From DASQUK01 sp963717085 (GTDB taxonomy: Bacteria > Actinomycetota > Acidimicrobiia > Acidimicrobiales > VFJN01), in assembly GCA_963717085.1 (NCBI GenBank), contig CAVQVM010000002.1, positions 620,001-684,000 of the forward strand: a DNA stretch of 64,000 bases, written 5' to 3'. A program made the translations under genes and the position numbers. Below are positions 43,846-51,755 of this stretch, piece by piece. A model generated the notes under the pieces. It saw only the letters and a list, made by a program, of their open reading frames with translations. It searched no databases and was not told the DNA's origin. The first letter of the stretch is position 1, and each line of letters begins with the position of its first letter.

Positions 43846-45078
43846 TCAGCGGCGGAGGAGGTCCTTGGCGATGTGGGTGATCTGGATCTCGTCGGTGCCG
43901 GCGTAGATCTGGAGGACCTTGGCGTCCCGGGCGAGCTGCTCGACCTGGAACTCCGCCATGTAGCCGTTGCCGCCGAACAGTTGGACCGCCTCGAGCGCCA
44001 CCTCGGTCGCGGCCCGCGCCGAGTAGAGCTTCATGGCCGACGCCTCCGCCAACGTGAACCCCCGCCCGGCGGCGGTGGCCTCGATGACCCGGAAGACGAG
44101 GTTCTCGACGTTGAGGCGGGCGACCTCCATGCGGGCCAGCTTGTCCTGGATGAGCTGGAACTCGCCGATGGGCTGGCCGAACTGCACACGGTCCCGGGCG
44201 TACGCCACGCACAGGTCAAGACACTGCGAGATGATCCCTAGGCCCATCGCCGCCACTCCGGAGCGCTCCTGCAGGAACGTCGCCTTGGCCGCGGTCCGCC
44301 CCCCTGCCTCCGCATCCTCGGTCTCGCCGATCAGGCGGTCCCGCCCCACCCGCACGTCGGTGAGGAACAGCTCGCCGGTGGGCGACGAGTGCATCCCCAT
44401 CTTCTTGAGGGGCTTGGACTGCTCCAGCCCGACGGTGCCGGAATCGAGGATGAAGCTCACGATCTTGCGCTCGGCGGGCGGGTTTCCCTCGTCGAGCTTG
44501 CAGATGAACACGATCGTGTCGGCGTAGGGCCCGTTGGTGATGAACGTCTTCGAGCCGTTGAGGACGTACTCGTCGCCGTCGCGGCGGGCCGTCGAGTGCA
44601 TCGACCCGAAGGCGTCGGAGCCCGAGCCGGGCTCCGTGATCGCCCAGGCGCCGATCGTCTCCATCGTGAGCAGCGGCAGGGCCCAGCGCTCCCTCTGGGC
44701 GACCGTTCCCCGCGACAGGATGGCGGCCGCGGTGAGCCCCATCGACACCCCCATCGCCGTGACCAGGCCGGGGCTCCAGCGCGACAGCTCGATGATGGGG
44801 ATGATCTGGAACGCGGCGGCGTTCGCGGCCTCCTGGGGATCACGGCCCTCGCCCTCGTCCGTGCCGCCGACATCCCCGTCCTTCTCGCGGGCGATCTGTC
44901 GCTCGAACCGATCGCGCGCCATCGCGTCCATCCCGAAGGTCGAGAACAACCTGCGGATGATGTCGTACGGCGGCAGGTCGCCGTGCTCGAGGTCACGGTG
45001 GTGCGGCACGAGCTCCTTCTCGATGAAGTCGCGCACAGCCGCCCGGACCATCTGCTGCTCGTCAGTCCACTCGATCAC
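43846..45078 (-). CDS. Acyl-CoA dehydrogenase, second copy
   Basis: From GTG 45078 the product has 410 residues and starts IEWTDEQQMVRAAVRDFIEK. A hydrophilic insertion of about 45 residues (RQIAREKDGDVGGTDEGEG) separates the first helices, longer than in the neighbour. Core motifs are AWAITEPGSGSDAFGSM, LNGSKTFITNG, QLFGGNGYMAEFQVEQLARD and YAGTDEIQITHIAK. It converges with the other acyl-CoA dehydrogenase gene over 64 bases and is divergent from carD. Identity to that neighbour is moderate, so this is an older duplication or a different substrate class. Confidence 0.92.
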   Translation of the reverse strand: MIEWTDEQQMVRAAVRDFIEKELVPHHRDLEHGDLPPYDIIRRLFSTFGMDAMARDRFERQIAREKDGDVGGTDEGEGRDPQEAANAAAFQIIPIIELSRWSPGLVTAMGVSMGLTAAAILSRGTVAQRERWALPLLTMETIGAWAITEPGSGSDAFGSMHSTARRDGDEYVLNGSKTFITNGPYADTIVFICKLDEGNPPAERKIVSFILDSGTVGLEQSKPLKKMGMHSSPTGELFLTDVRVGRDRLIGETEDAEAGGRTAAKATFLQERSGVAAMGLGIISQCLDLCVAYARDRVQFGQPIGEFQLIQDKLARMEVARLNVENLVFRVIEATAAGRGFTLAEASAMKLYSARAATEVALEAVQLFGGNGYMAEFQVEQLARDAKVLQIYAGTDEIQITHIAKDLLRR

Positions 45079-45151
45079 GGCCCAACTGTGGCAGGCGCTC
45101 CGGGAGATGGCATCCTGTAGGGACCCCCAGGGACGTTCCGAGGAGTTCTGC

Positions 45152-45634
45152 GTGTCGTTTCGCGTCAAGGATCGGGTGGTCTATCCCCACCACGGCGCTG
45201 CCATCATCGAAGCCACCGAGAAGCGGGCCACAACCGATGGCGAGCCAAAAGACTTCTTCGTCCTCCGGATGACCCACGGCGATCTGGTCCTCAAGGTCCC
45301 TGTCGACAAGGCCGAGGAGATCGGGATGCGCTACCCGATCAGCGTCGAGGACGTGGAAGACGTGTTCGAGGTGCTCGCCAAGAAGGACGTGCGGGAGCCC
45401 ACCAACTGGTCTCGGCGGTTCAAGAACCACCAGGAGAAGCTCAAGTCGGGCGACGTCTACCAGGTGGCCGAGGTGGTGCGGAACCTGGCGCTGCGTGACA
45501 ACGACAAGGGCCTCTCCGCCGGCGAGAAGTCGATGTTCGTCAAGGCGCGCCAGGTGCTCGTGTCGGAGCTAGCGTTCGCCCTCGACATCAGCGAGGACGA
45601 CGCCATGGACCGGCTCGCCAAGACCATCGCCTGA
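45152..45634 (+). CDS. carD: RNA polymerase-binding transcription factor CarD
   Basis: CarD binds the RNA polymerase beta lobe and stabilises open promoter complexes. GTG 45152 follows AGGAG with six-base spacing, which fixes the start. The 160-residue protein has the N-terminal RNAP-interaction domain (VKDRVVYPHHGAAII, DLVLKVPVDKAEEIGMR) and a helical DNA-binding domain with PTNWSRRFK; Trp86 corresponds to the Trp that wedges the upstream promoter fork. KEKLKSGD-like YQVAEVVRNL is the next conserved helix. The length matches M. tuberculosis CarD. Confidence 0.96.
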   Translation: MSFRVKDRVVYPHHGAAIIEATEKRATTDGEPKDFFVLRMTHGDLVLKVPVDKAEEIGMRYPISVEDVEDVFEVLAKKDVREPTNWSRRFKNHQEKLKSGDVYQVAEVVRNLALRDNDKGLSAGEKSMFVKARQVLVSELAFALDISEDDAMDRLAKTIA

Positions 45635-45670
45635 GCCGTCGGCGGGCCGGGGCGCCCGGGAGGCGAGGCC

Positions 45671-46519
45671 GTGAGCGACACAGGCGCTGGATCGGGCGAA
45701 CCCCCTCCGCCGCCGGGTCCGGCCCCCCGCGAGCTCAACCGGGCCCCGTTGATCATCGCCGCCGGGCTACTGCTGACCGCGGTCGCGATCGGCGTGATCG
45801 TGGCGCGCTTCGGGGACGACGACGGCGAGACCGCCGATCCCTCCTCCGGCACCGGCGCTCCCCCGGCGGTGTCGGAACCGGATGACGGCACGACCAGCAC
45901 CGGCGGATCGAACGGGACGACGAGCACGACGGCGGGCACCGAGGAGCCCATCGAGGGGCTGGCGGTCGTCGACAGCGGCTATTCGACCTACGAGGGCTTC
46001 GACGGCCCCGCCGGCTCGTACGGCCTGGTCCTCGAGAACAGGAGCGACCAGCCGATCAACTATCTCGCCGTCCAGGTCGTCGTGTACGACACGAACGACA
46101 CCGTCGTCGGCACCTACGACCACACGGTGGCGGTCCTGAGCCCCGGCGCCAGGTTCGGCCTGGGCGCCGAGATCAGCGACCCGCTTCCCAAGGGGATCGG
46201 GCGGCTCGACATCCGGACGGAAGGTCGGGAGGGCGAACCCGTCCCCAGCGGAGCCTTCACCGTCGCGGACGTGGCCACCTCCTCGGACGAGTTCGGCGTC
46301 TACACGAGCTTTGTCGTGTCGTCGAGCTACGCGGTCGAGTTCGAGCTCACGCCTGCCTACGCCGTGTACCGCGACGCCGCGGGCCGGATCGTCGGTGGGG
46401 CCAACGGTCTCATCGACCTCATCCCGCCGCGGGGCCGGGCGAACGGGGAGGTGACCGCATTCGCGGTGGTCCCCAGCGTCGCCCGCGCCGATGTGTACGT
46501 CGATCCCGGGTTCCTTTGA
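45671..46519 (+). CDS. Membrane-anchored extracellular protein (Ig-like fold)
   Basis: The 282-residue protein from GTG 45671 (behind GGGAGGCGAGG) has a Pro-rich cytoplasmic start, one helix (PLIIAAGLLLTAVAIGVIVA), an acidic Thr/Ser/Gly-rich linker and an extracellular part. That part contains LVLENRSDQPINYLAVQVVVYD and VVGTYDHTVAVLSPGA, a pattern like FxLYD-type beta-sandwich domains, and then a second similar domain ending VYVDPGFL. The role is unknown. It lies 36 bases after carD and may be co-transcribed. Confidence 0.75.
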   Translation: MSDTGAGSGEPPPPPGPAPRELNRAPLIIAAGLLLTAVAIGVIVARFGDDDGETADPSSGTGAPPAVSEPDDGTTSTGGSNGTTSTTAGTEEPIEGLAVVDSGYSTYEGFDGPAGSYGLVLENRSDQPINYLAVQVVVYDTNDTVVGTYDHTVAVLSPGARFGLGAEISDPLPKGIGRLDIRTEGREGEPVPSGAFTVADVATSSDEFGVYTSFVVSSSYAVEFELTPAYAVYRDAAGRIVGGANGLIDLIPPRGRANGEVTAFAVVPSVARADVYVDPGFL

Positions 46520-46531
46520 TCGTCCCGGAGG

Positions 46532-47941
46532 TCAGGCGGCGGGCACGCCGGACGCAACCGCGGCGCGGATGATCCGCACGGCGTCCTCCACGTCCGGGCG
46601 ATGCGTGCGGTGCGAGATGATGCACAGCCGCAGCAGTTGTTTTCCGTCGATGCGGGTGCTGGACAGGTAGAGGCGCCGGGTGGCATGGATCCGCTCCAGC
46701 AGCCGCTGGTTGTCACCGTCGGCCGAATCGTCGCCCCGCAGTCGGAACGGCACGATCGAGAGGGCGGGCTCCCATGGGAGCTCCAGCGCCGGATCGGCGC
46801 TCAGCTCGCGGTACGCCCAGGCCGCCAAATCGAGCTTCTCGTCGAGTGCCTGACGGAAGGCGCCGACGCCGTGGAGGTGGAGCGGCAACCAGACGCGCAG
46901 GCCCCGGTAGTCCCGCGTCAGCTCCGGCCCGAGCTCTGCGTAGTCGGGCAGCGGCTGATCGGCGTCGACGTCCTGGAGGTACGCGCCGTCGACGGCGTGG
47001 GCCGCGCGCACGGCGGTGGGGCTGCGCACCAGCAGGATCCCGGTCCCGTGGGGCAGGAACAGCCCCTTGTGCGGGTCCAACACCACCGAGTCGGCATGCT
47101 CGATGCCGGCGAAGCGTGCGCGCCCCCGCTCCGTGAGCTGGAAGAACCCACCGTACGCAGCGTCGACGTGGTTCCACAGGCCCTCGGCCCGGGCGAGCTG
47201 GGCGAGCTCCCCGATCGGGTCGACGGCGCCGGTGCTGGTCGTGCCGGCCGAGGCGACCAGGAGGAACGGGCGGAGCCCCCGGGCGCGGTCCCGGGCGATC
47301 ATCTGCGCCGCGGCCTCGGGATCCATGCGGAGGTCGGGCGTCGTCGGGACCGTGCGGATGGCGCCGGCCGGCAGTCCCGCCAGCCGGGCCGCCTTGGCCA
47401 GGCAGCGGTGCGTGTGGGCCGTCACGTAGACCGTCCCCGAGGCGAAGTCGTCGCCGAGGCGGTCGTGCCGGGCCGCCACCATCGCCACGAGCGTGGCCAG
47501 CGATCCCCCGGTCGTGGTTACACCGCCCGCGGTGTCCGGCAGCCCGAACTGCCGGCACAGCCAGCGCAGGGTGGATTCCTCGAGCGCCACCAGGGCCGGT
47601 GCGAAGCTCGACAGGGTCGTGTAGCGGTTGAGCGCACGGGCGACCATCTCGGCCAGGGCCGAGGTGAACAGGCCCCCGCCGCCGACGTACGCCATGTAGC
47701 GGGGCCCGGCCGTCTCCACGGCAACGGCCGCCGCCTCCCCGAAGCGATCGAGCAGTTCGCCGAGGTCGCCCGGGCCCTCCCCGGGTGGATGCAGGTACTC
47801 GGGCAGGCGAGCCTCGATGTCGTCGACGTTGCTCGCGGGCGCAGCGGGCAGGCCGTCGATGAAGTCCGCGACCAGCGCCAGGGCCTGCCGCCCCATCTCC
47901 TCCATGGCCCGCCGATCTGGCTCCAACGGGTAGTCGGTCAT
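46532..47941 (-). CDS. PLP-dependent amino-acid decarboxylase (group II)
   Basis: The 469-residue protein from ATG 47941 belongs to the aromatic-amino-acid/glutamate decarboxylase superfamily. MAYVGGGGLFTSALAEMV, GGVTTTGGSLATLVAMV and AHTHRCLAKAARLAGL shape the PLP pocket, NHVDAAYGGFF holds the PLP-ring Asp and the Schiff-base Lys lies in LDPHKGLFLPHGTG (about residue 305). The substrate cannot be told from sequence. A longer start near 48000 is possible. Its neighbour upstream on the same strand is a ureohydrolase, 205 bases away. Confidence 0.88.
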   Translation of the reverse strand: MTDYPLEPDRRAMEEMGRQALALVADFIDGLPAAPASNVDDIEARLPEYLHPPGEGPGDLGELLDRFGEAAAVAVETAGPRYMAYVGGGGLFTSALAEMVARALNRYTTLSSFAPALVALEESTLRWLCRQFGLPDTAGGVTTTGGSLATLVAMVAARHDRLGDDFASGTVYVTAHTHRCLAKAARLAGLPAGAIRTVPTTPDLRMDPEAAAQMIARDRARGLRPFLLVASAGTTSTGAVDPIGELAQLARAEGLWNHVDAAYGGFFQLTERGRARFAGIEHADSVVLDPHKGLFLPHGTGILLVRSPTAVRAAHAVDGAYLQDVDADQPLPDYAELGPELTRDYRGLRVWLPLHLHGVGAFRQALDEKLDLAAWAYRELSADPALELPWEPALSIVPFRLRGDDSADGDNQRLLERIHATRRLYLSSTRIDGKQLLRLCIISHRTHRPDVEDAVRIIRAAVASGVPAA

Positions 47942-48146
47942 GGACGACCGTGTCGACTCGAGATCGAGTTCCCTCCCTGAACCGGGCGCATCGATGCACC
48001 TCATCAGCAAGTCGTGACGCCTTCCTGCCACCCTATGCCGGCTGGAAGTGATCACGTTGTTGGGGACCGAGCCATACCCAGACTGACGACTGCGTTTGCC
48101 GCGGCCGTCAATCTGGCGACCGCACCCAGCTCGGCCGGGAGCCGGG

Positions 48147-49181
48147 TCAGGTCGCGGGGAGTCCGGGCTGGCCGCCGGCGGCGTGGCGCTTCCGCCAGGC
48201 CATGCCGGCCAGCGCCTCTAGCACCACCCGGTGGGCGTTGTTGACGGTGTTGTCCGACACGTCGTACGGCGGTGACACCTCGACAACGTCGAGCGCCACG
48301 AGGTTCGCGTCCGTCGCCAGGCGGCGCACGGTCCGCAGCAGGTCGGCGGGTGCCATGCCGCCCGGCTCGGGTGTGCCGGTGCCGGGCGCGAACGCAGGAT
48401 CGAGGACGTCGATGTCGACGGAGACGTACAGGTGCTCGGCGCCGTCGAGCGCCTCGGCGACCGCGTCCTCGATCACGGCCTGCATGCCCCGGTCCCAGAT
48501 CTCCTGCATGAGGTGCCAGCGCATGCCCTGGGACTGCATCCAGTCGAAGACTTCCTCCGGCGGCCAGTAGCCCCGCAGGCCGACCTGCACGAAGTTGCGG
48601 CCCAGCACGGCGCCGGACTCGATCAGGCGGCGCATCGGGGTGCCGTGGCTGGCCAGGTTCCCGTCGATGATGTCCGCGGTGTCGGCGTGGGCGTCGAAAT
48701 GGACGATGCCGACGTTGCCCCACCCCCGCGCCTCGGCCACCGCGGTCGCCGCCGGCCAGGTGATCGAGTGGTCACCGCCCACGATGACCGGGACGATGCC
48801 GCGCCCGGCCACCTCGCCGACGAGGGCCCTGATGTTGGCGTGCCCCACCTCGGTCTGCCCGTGGGGGCAATGGGCGTCGCCGAAGTCGACTACCTCGAGC
48901 CAGTCGAAGATCTCGATGCCGAGGTCGAGGTGGTACGTGCCCGGCATGTAGGCGCTGGCCCGGATGGCCCGGGGCCCGAACCGCGCTCCGGGCCGGTTGG
49001 TGGTCGAGACGTCGAACGGCGCACCGACGATCGCCACGTCCGGCCGCCACGAGTCGAGCTGGCGGGGCTCGGTCAGCCACGGCCGGTGAGCGAACGTGGC
49101 GAGGCCGGCGTGCTCGAGATCGAGCTGCTCTTGCATCCTGGGCGGCAGGTCGCGCTCCGGGCCCGATCGCGGTTCGCTCAT
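48147..49181 (-). CDS. Ureohydrolase (agmatinase/guanidino-acid hydrolase type)
   Basis: This 344-residue member of the arginase family has the binuclear manganese site intact: VGGDHSITW, VHFDAHADTAD and SVDIDVLDPAFAPGTGTPEP. The N-terminal GAPFDVSTTNRPGARFGPRAIR matches agmatinase-like enzymes rather than arginases. It hydrolyses a guanidine group to urea plus an amine; agmatine, guanidinobutyrate or a related compound are candidates. Its position next to a PLP decarboxylase suggests an amine-handling pair, which is inference. Confidence 0.9.
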   Translation of the reverse strand: MSEPRSGPERDLPPRMQEQLDLEHAGLATFAHRPWLTEPRQLDSWRPDVAIVGAPFDVSTTNRPGARFGPRAIRASAYMPGTYHLDLGIEIFDWLEVVDFGDAHCPHGQTEVGHANIRALVGEVAGRGIVPVIVGGDHSITWPAATAVAEARGWGNVGIVHFDAHADTADIIDGNLASHGTPMRRLIESGAVLGRNFVQVGLRGYWPPEEVFDWMQSQGMRWHLMQEIWDRGMQAVIEDAVAEALDGAEHLYVSVDIDVLDPAFAPGTGTPEPGGMAPADLLRTVRRLATDANLVALDVVEVSPPYDVSDNTVNNAHRVVLEALAGMAWRKRHAAGGQPGLPAT

Positions 49182-49275
49182 GGCTTTGACGTTTAGCAGT
49201 CAGGCTCGTGATGCGGAGCATCGCCTCGACGAGGTGGCGGGCATGCTCGCCGTTGGGAGCCAGCCATGGCCCCGA

Positions 49276-49488
49276 TCAGGGCCAGCGGTAGGCAACGTCC
49301 TCGACCCCGTCACCCGTGTTGTCGATCTTCAGGTAGTGGTGCGCGGCCGGGTCGAGCTTCTCCGCGTGCGCAGGGTCGACGCTTGCCGCCTGCACTGCCA
49401 GCACGAGGGAGAAGGCGGCGGCCGCCACGATGGCCGGGAGCCGCCGGGCTCGTGAGGACCACCACGCTCCCGCGCCGGGCGCCGCCAT
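49276..49488 (-). pseudogene. Short exported remnant, probably from a DUF4331-type protein
   Basis: A 70-codon frame has a good signal peptide (ARRLPAIVAAAAFSLVLAVQ, cut near AHA). It is followed only by HHYLKIDNTGDGVEDVAYRW and a stop. The Y-x-IDNxGDGxxDVxYR segment is typical of the interior of DUF4331 proteins, which are several hundred residues long. The protein therefore looks like a signal peptide joined to one internal strand, with most of the gene deleted. It may still be translated as a small secreted peptide. It is divergent from the ECF41-associated epimerase. Confidence 0.5.
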
Positions 49489-49527
49489 CGAGCGGTGCGT
49501 GAGCTAACGAGCTGCGGAGGGTACTGC

Positions 49528-49554
49528 TGTCACAGGCGGACTCGCTGGTTTGTC
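49528..49554 (+). promoter_or_regulatory. Candidate ECF41 sigma-factor promoter
   Basis: TGTCACA at 49528-49534, a 16-base spacer and TGTC at 49551-49554 match the known ECF41 promoter consensus (TGTCACA, 16 bases, CGTC) in all but one base. It lies 33 bases before the epimerase ATG. The downstream operon encodes an ECF41 sigma factor, so autoregulation is expected. Confidence 0.75.
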
Positions 49555-49586
49555 TTCTTCGGTGGACGAACGAGAAGGGAGTCGCC

Positions 49587-50531
49587 ATGAAGGTCTTCGT
49601 CGCCGGCGCCACTGGTGCGCTCGGTAAGCAGCTTGTTCCCCTGTTGGTCGCCAAAGGGCACGAGGTCGTCGGGATGACCCGCACGGACGCCAAGGCCGAC
49701 CAGCTCCGCAGCGTCGGCGCTCAGCCAATCGTGGCCGACGCGCTCGATGCCGACGCCGTCGGCCGGGCGGTCGGCGAGGCCGAACCCGACGTGATCGTGC
49801 ACCAGCTCACCGCCATACCACCGAAGATCAACATGCGACGCTTCGAACGCGAGTTCGCGCTCACCAACCGGCTGCGCACCGCGGGCACCGACCACCTGCT
49901 GTCGGCGGGCCGGGCGATGGGCGTCAAGCGATTCGTCGCCCAGAGCAACGCCAGCCTGTACGCCCGCACCGGTGGGGCGATCAAGCGGGAGGACGATCCG
50001 CTCGACGACGATCCCGCTCCGGAGATGCGTCAGGGGCTCGCGGCGCTCCGTTACGTCGAGACGGCCGTCACGGGTGCGCGATGGACCGAGGGCCTCGTGC
50101 TGCGCTACGGCTGGTTCTACGGCCCCGGCACCTCGATCGCCCTCGACCCACTCGGCAGCCAGGTCGAGCTACTTCGCAAACGCCAGCTCCCCATCGTCGG
50201 CGGGGGCACGGGCGTCTGGTCTTTCATCCACATCGAGGACGCCGCCACGGCAACGGTCGCCGCGGTCGAGGGCGGACCTGCCGGTAGCTACAACGTCGTC
50301 GACGACGAACCGGCACCCGTGTCCGAATGGGCCCCGGTGCTGGCGGCGGCCGTCGGCGCGAAGCGACCGCTGCGGGTGCCGCGCTGGGTCGGGCGCCTCG
50401 CCGCAGGCGAGTGGGCGACGGTGGCCATGACCGAGATCCGCGGCGCCGCGAACGACAAGGCCAAGCGCGAGCTCGACTGGCAGCTGCGCTACCCGAGCTG
50501 GCGGCAGGGCTTCGCCAAGGGGCTCGCCTGA
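49587..50531 (+). CDS. NAD(P)-dependent epimerase/dehydratase (ECF41 partner)
   Basis: The 314-residue SDR protein has the extended Rossmann motif VFVAGATGALGKQL (residues 3-16), a LRYGWFYGPGTS block and the IHIEDAATATV segment typical of this family. The classical YxxxK is replaced by FVAQSNASLYA followed by ALRYVETAV, so it may bind nucleotide without usual epimerase chemistry. A strong GAAGGGAG precedes ATG 49587. It is followed one base later by the ECF41 sigma gene, matching the described linkage of ECF41 factors with oxidoreductase, epimerase or carboxymuconolactone decarboxylase genes. Confidence 0.88.
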   Translation: MKVFVAGATGALGKQLVPLLVAKGHEVVGMTRTDAKADQLRSVGAQPIVADALDADAVGRAVGEAEPDVIVHQLTAIPPKINMRRFEREFALTNRLRTAGTDHLLSAGRAMGVKRFVAQSNASLYARTGGAIKREDDPLDDDPAPEMRQGLAALRYVETAVTGARWTEGLVLRYGWFYGPGTSIALDPLGSQVELLRKRQLPIVGGGTGVWSFIHIEDAATATVAAVEGGPAGSYNVVDDEPAPVSEWAPVLAAAVGAKRPLRVPRWVGRLAAGEWATVAMTEIRGAANDKAKRELDWQLRYPSWRQGFAKGLA

Positions 50532-50532
50532 C

Positions 50533-51447
50533 ATGGCGGAACTGCTCGACGAGCTGCGGCCGCGGGCCTTCGCCATCGCCTACCGGATGCTCGGGAGCGT
50601 GACCGAGGCCGAGGACGTCGTGCAGGAAGCACTCTTGCGCCTGCACGGCGTCCTCGAGGCCGGCGAGAAGATCGAGGTGCCGGAGGCCTACCTGGCCACC
50701 GTCGTCACCCGGCTCGGTATCAACCGGCTCCGCTCGGCACAGAGGCAACGGGAGAGCTACGTCGGCGAATGGCTGCCGGAGCCGGTGGTGACCGGCGGTC
50801 TGGACGATCCCGCCGTCCACGCGGAGATGTCGGACTCGCTGTCGCTCGCCTTCCTCGTCCTGCTGGAGCGCCTCTCGCCCGAGCAACGGGCCGTGTTCCT
50901 GCTGCGGGAGGTGTTCGACTACGGCTACGACGCCATCGCCGAGATCGTCGGCAAGAGCGAGGCCGCGTGCCGGCAGCTGGCGGTGCGGGCCCGCCGCCAA
51001 GTCGAGCAGGACAGGCCGCGCTTCGAGGCCTCAGGCCAGGAGCACAACGATCTCGCCCGCATGTTCATGACGGCCGCGCAGACGGGCGACCTCGACGGGC
51101 TCGAGGCCTTGCTGGCCCACGACGTAGCCCTGCACGGTGACGGGGGTGGCAAGGTGCGGGCGATAGCGCAGCCGCTGTTCGGGCGCCGTCGGGTGGCGCG
51201 GACGGTGCTGAACTGGGTGCGGGTCGTCATGGGCATCGAAGGCTTCTCGACCCGGCCGGTCGAGGTGAACGGCCATCCCGGCGCCTTGGGCCTCGACGGG
51301 CAACAACGGGTCCTGTTCGCGCTGTCGCTCGACATCGCCGACGGCCAGATCCAAGACATCCGCTCGATCGTCAACCCGGACAAGTTGCGCCACCTCGGCC
51401 CCGTGTCTGACCTCCTGCCCGCGGCCCTGTCCCCGGGGCCCGCCTAG
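50533..51447 (+). CDS. ECF41-type sigma factor with C-terminal SnoaL-like extension
   Basis: The 304-residue protein has sigma region 2 (RAFAIAYRMLGSVTEAEDVVQE, shortened here to AYRMLGSVTEAEDVVQE), region 4 (LSPEQRAVFLLREVFDYGYD) and a C-terminal NTF2-like domain. ECF41 hallmarks are present: WLPEP in the linker (residues 80-84), DGGGK in the extension and NPDKL near the end (about 283). In this family the extension regulates activity in place of an anti-sigma factor. The gene starts one base after the epimerase stop. The following 172 bases to the tRNA hold nothing recognisable. Confidence 0.93.
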   Translation: MAELLDELRPRAFAIAYRMLGSVTEAEDVVQEALLRLHGVLEAGEKIEVPEAYLATVVTRLGINRLRSAQRQRESYVGEWLPEPVVTGGLDDPAVHAEMSDSLSLAFLVLLERLSPEQRAVFLLREVFDYGYDAIAEIVGKSEAACRQLAVRARRQVEQDRPRFEASGQEHNDLARMFMTAAQTGDLDGLEALLAHDVALHGDGGGKVRAIAQPLFGRRRVARTVLNWVRVVMGIEGFSTRPVEVNGHPGALGLDGQQRVLFALSLDIADGQIQDIRSIVNPDKLRHLGPVSDLLPAALSPGPA

Positions 51448-51619
51448 CGCACGTCGTCCCTCAGCATGTTCGCTCACATCAAGCCCGACGCCGGCGCCGT
51501 GACTGCGAACTGACGCAGGGGCCGGCCATCGAGCGCGTCCCAGGTGGGTGTGATCAGGAGGCAAGCGAGCGGCGGGAGCCGGGGCGCCGACAATGTCAAG
51601 GGTCTGACTGAGGCGCCTG

Positions 51620-51696
51620 TGGTGGGCGTAAGAGGACTCGAACCTCTGACCTCACGCGTGTGAAGCGTGCGCTCTAACCAGCTGAGCTATACGCCC
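51620..51696 (-). tRNA. tRNA-Val (anticodon CAC)
   Basis: The minus strand from 51696 reads GGGCGTA (acceptor), a D-arm with AGCTGGTTAGA, an anticodon stem CACGC/GCGTG enclosing TTCACAC (anticodon CAC), the T-arm AGAGG-TTCGAGT-CCTCT and TACGCCC-A, followed by CCA at 51620-51622. All stems pair fully. It reads GUG valine codons, and its 3' CCA is encoded. Confidence 0.96.
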
Positions 51697-51755
51697 GGGA
51701 GCAGTGAACTTTACCAAGGCCGGGAACCGGCACCGGCGTCTGCGACACCCCGCGA

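Noticed and set aside
51474..51520. Mini-ORF between the ECF41 gene and tRNA-Val
   Set aside because: It has only 15 codons, no ribosome binding site and no paralogue.
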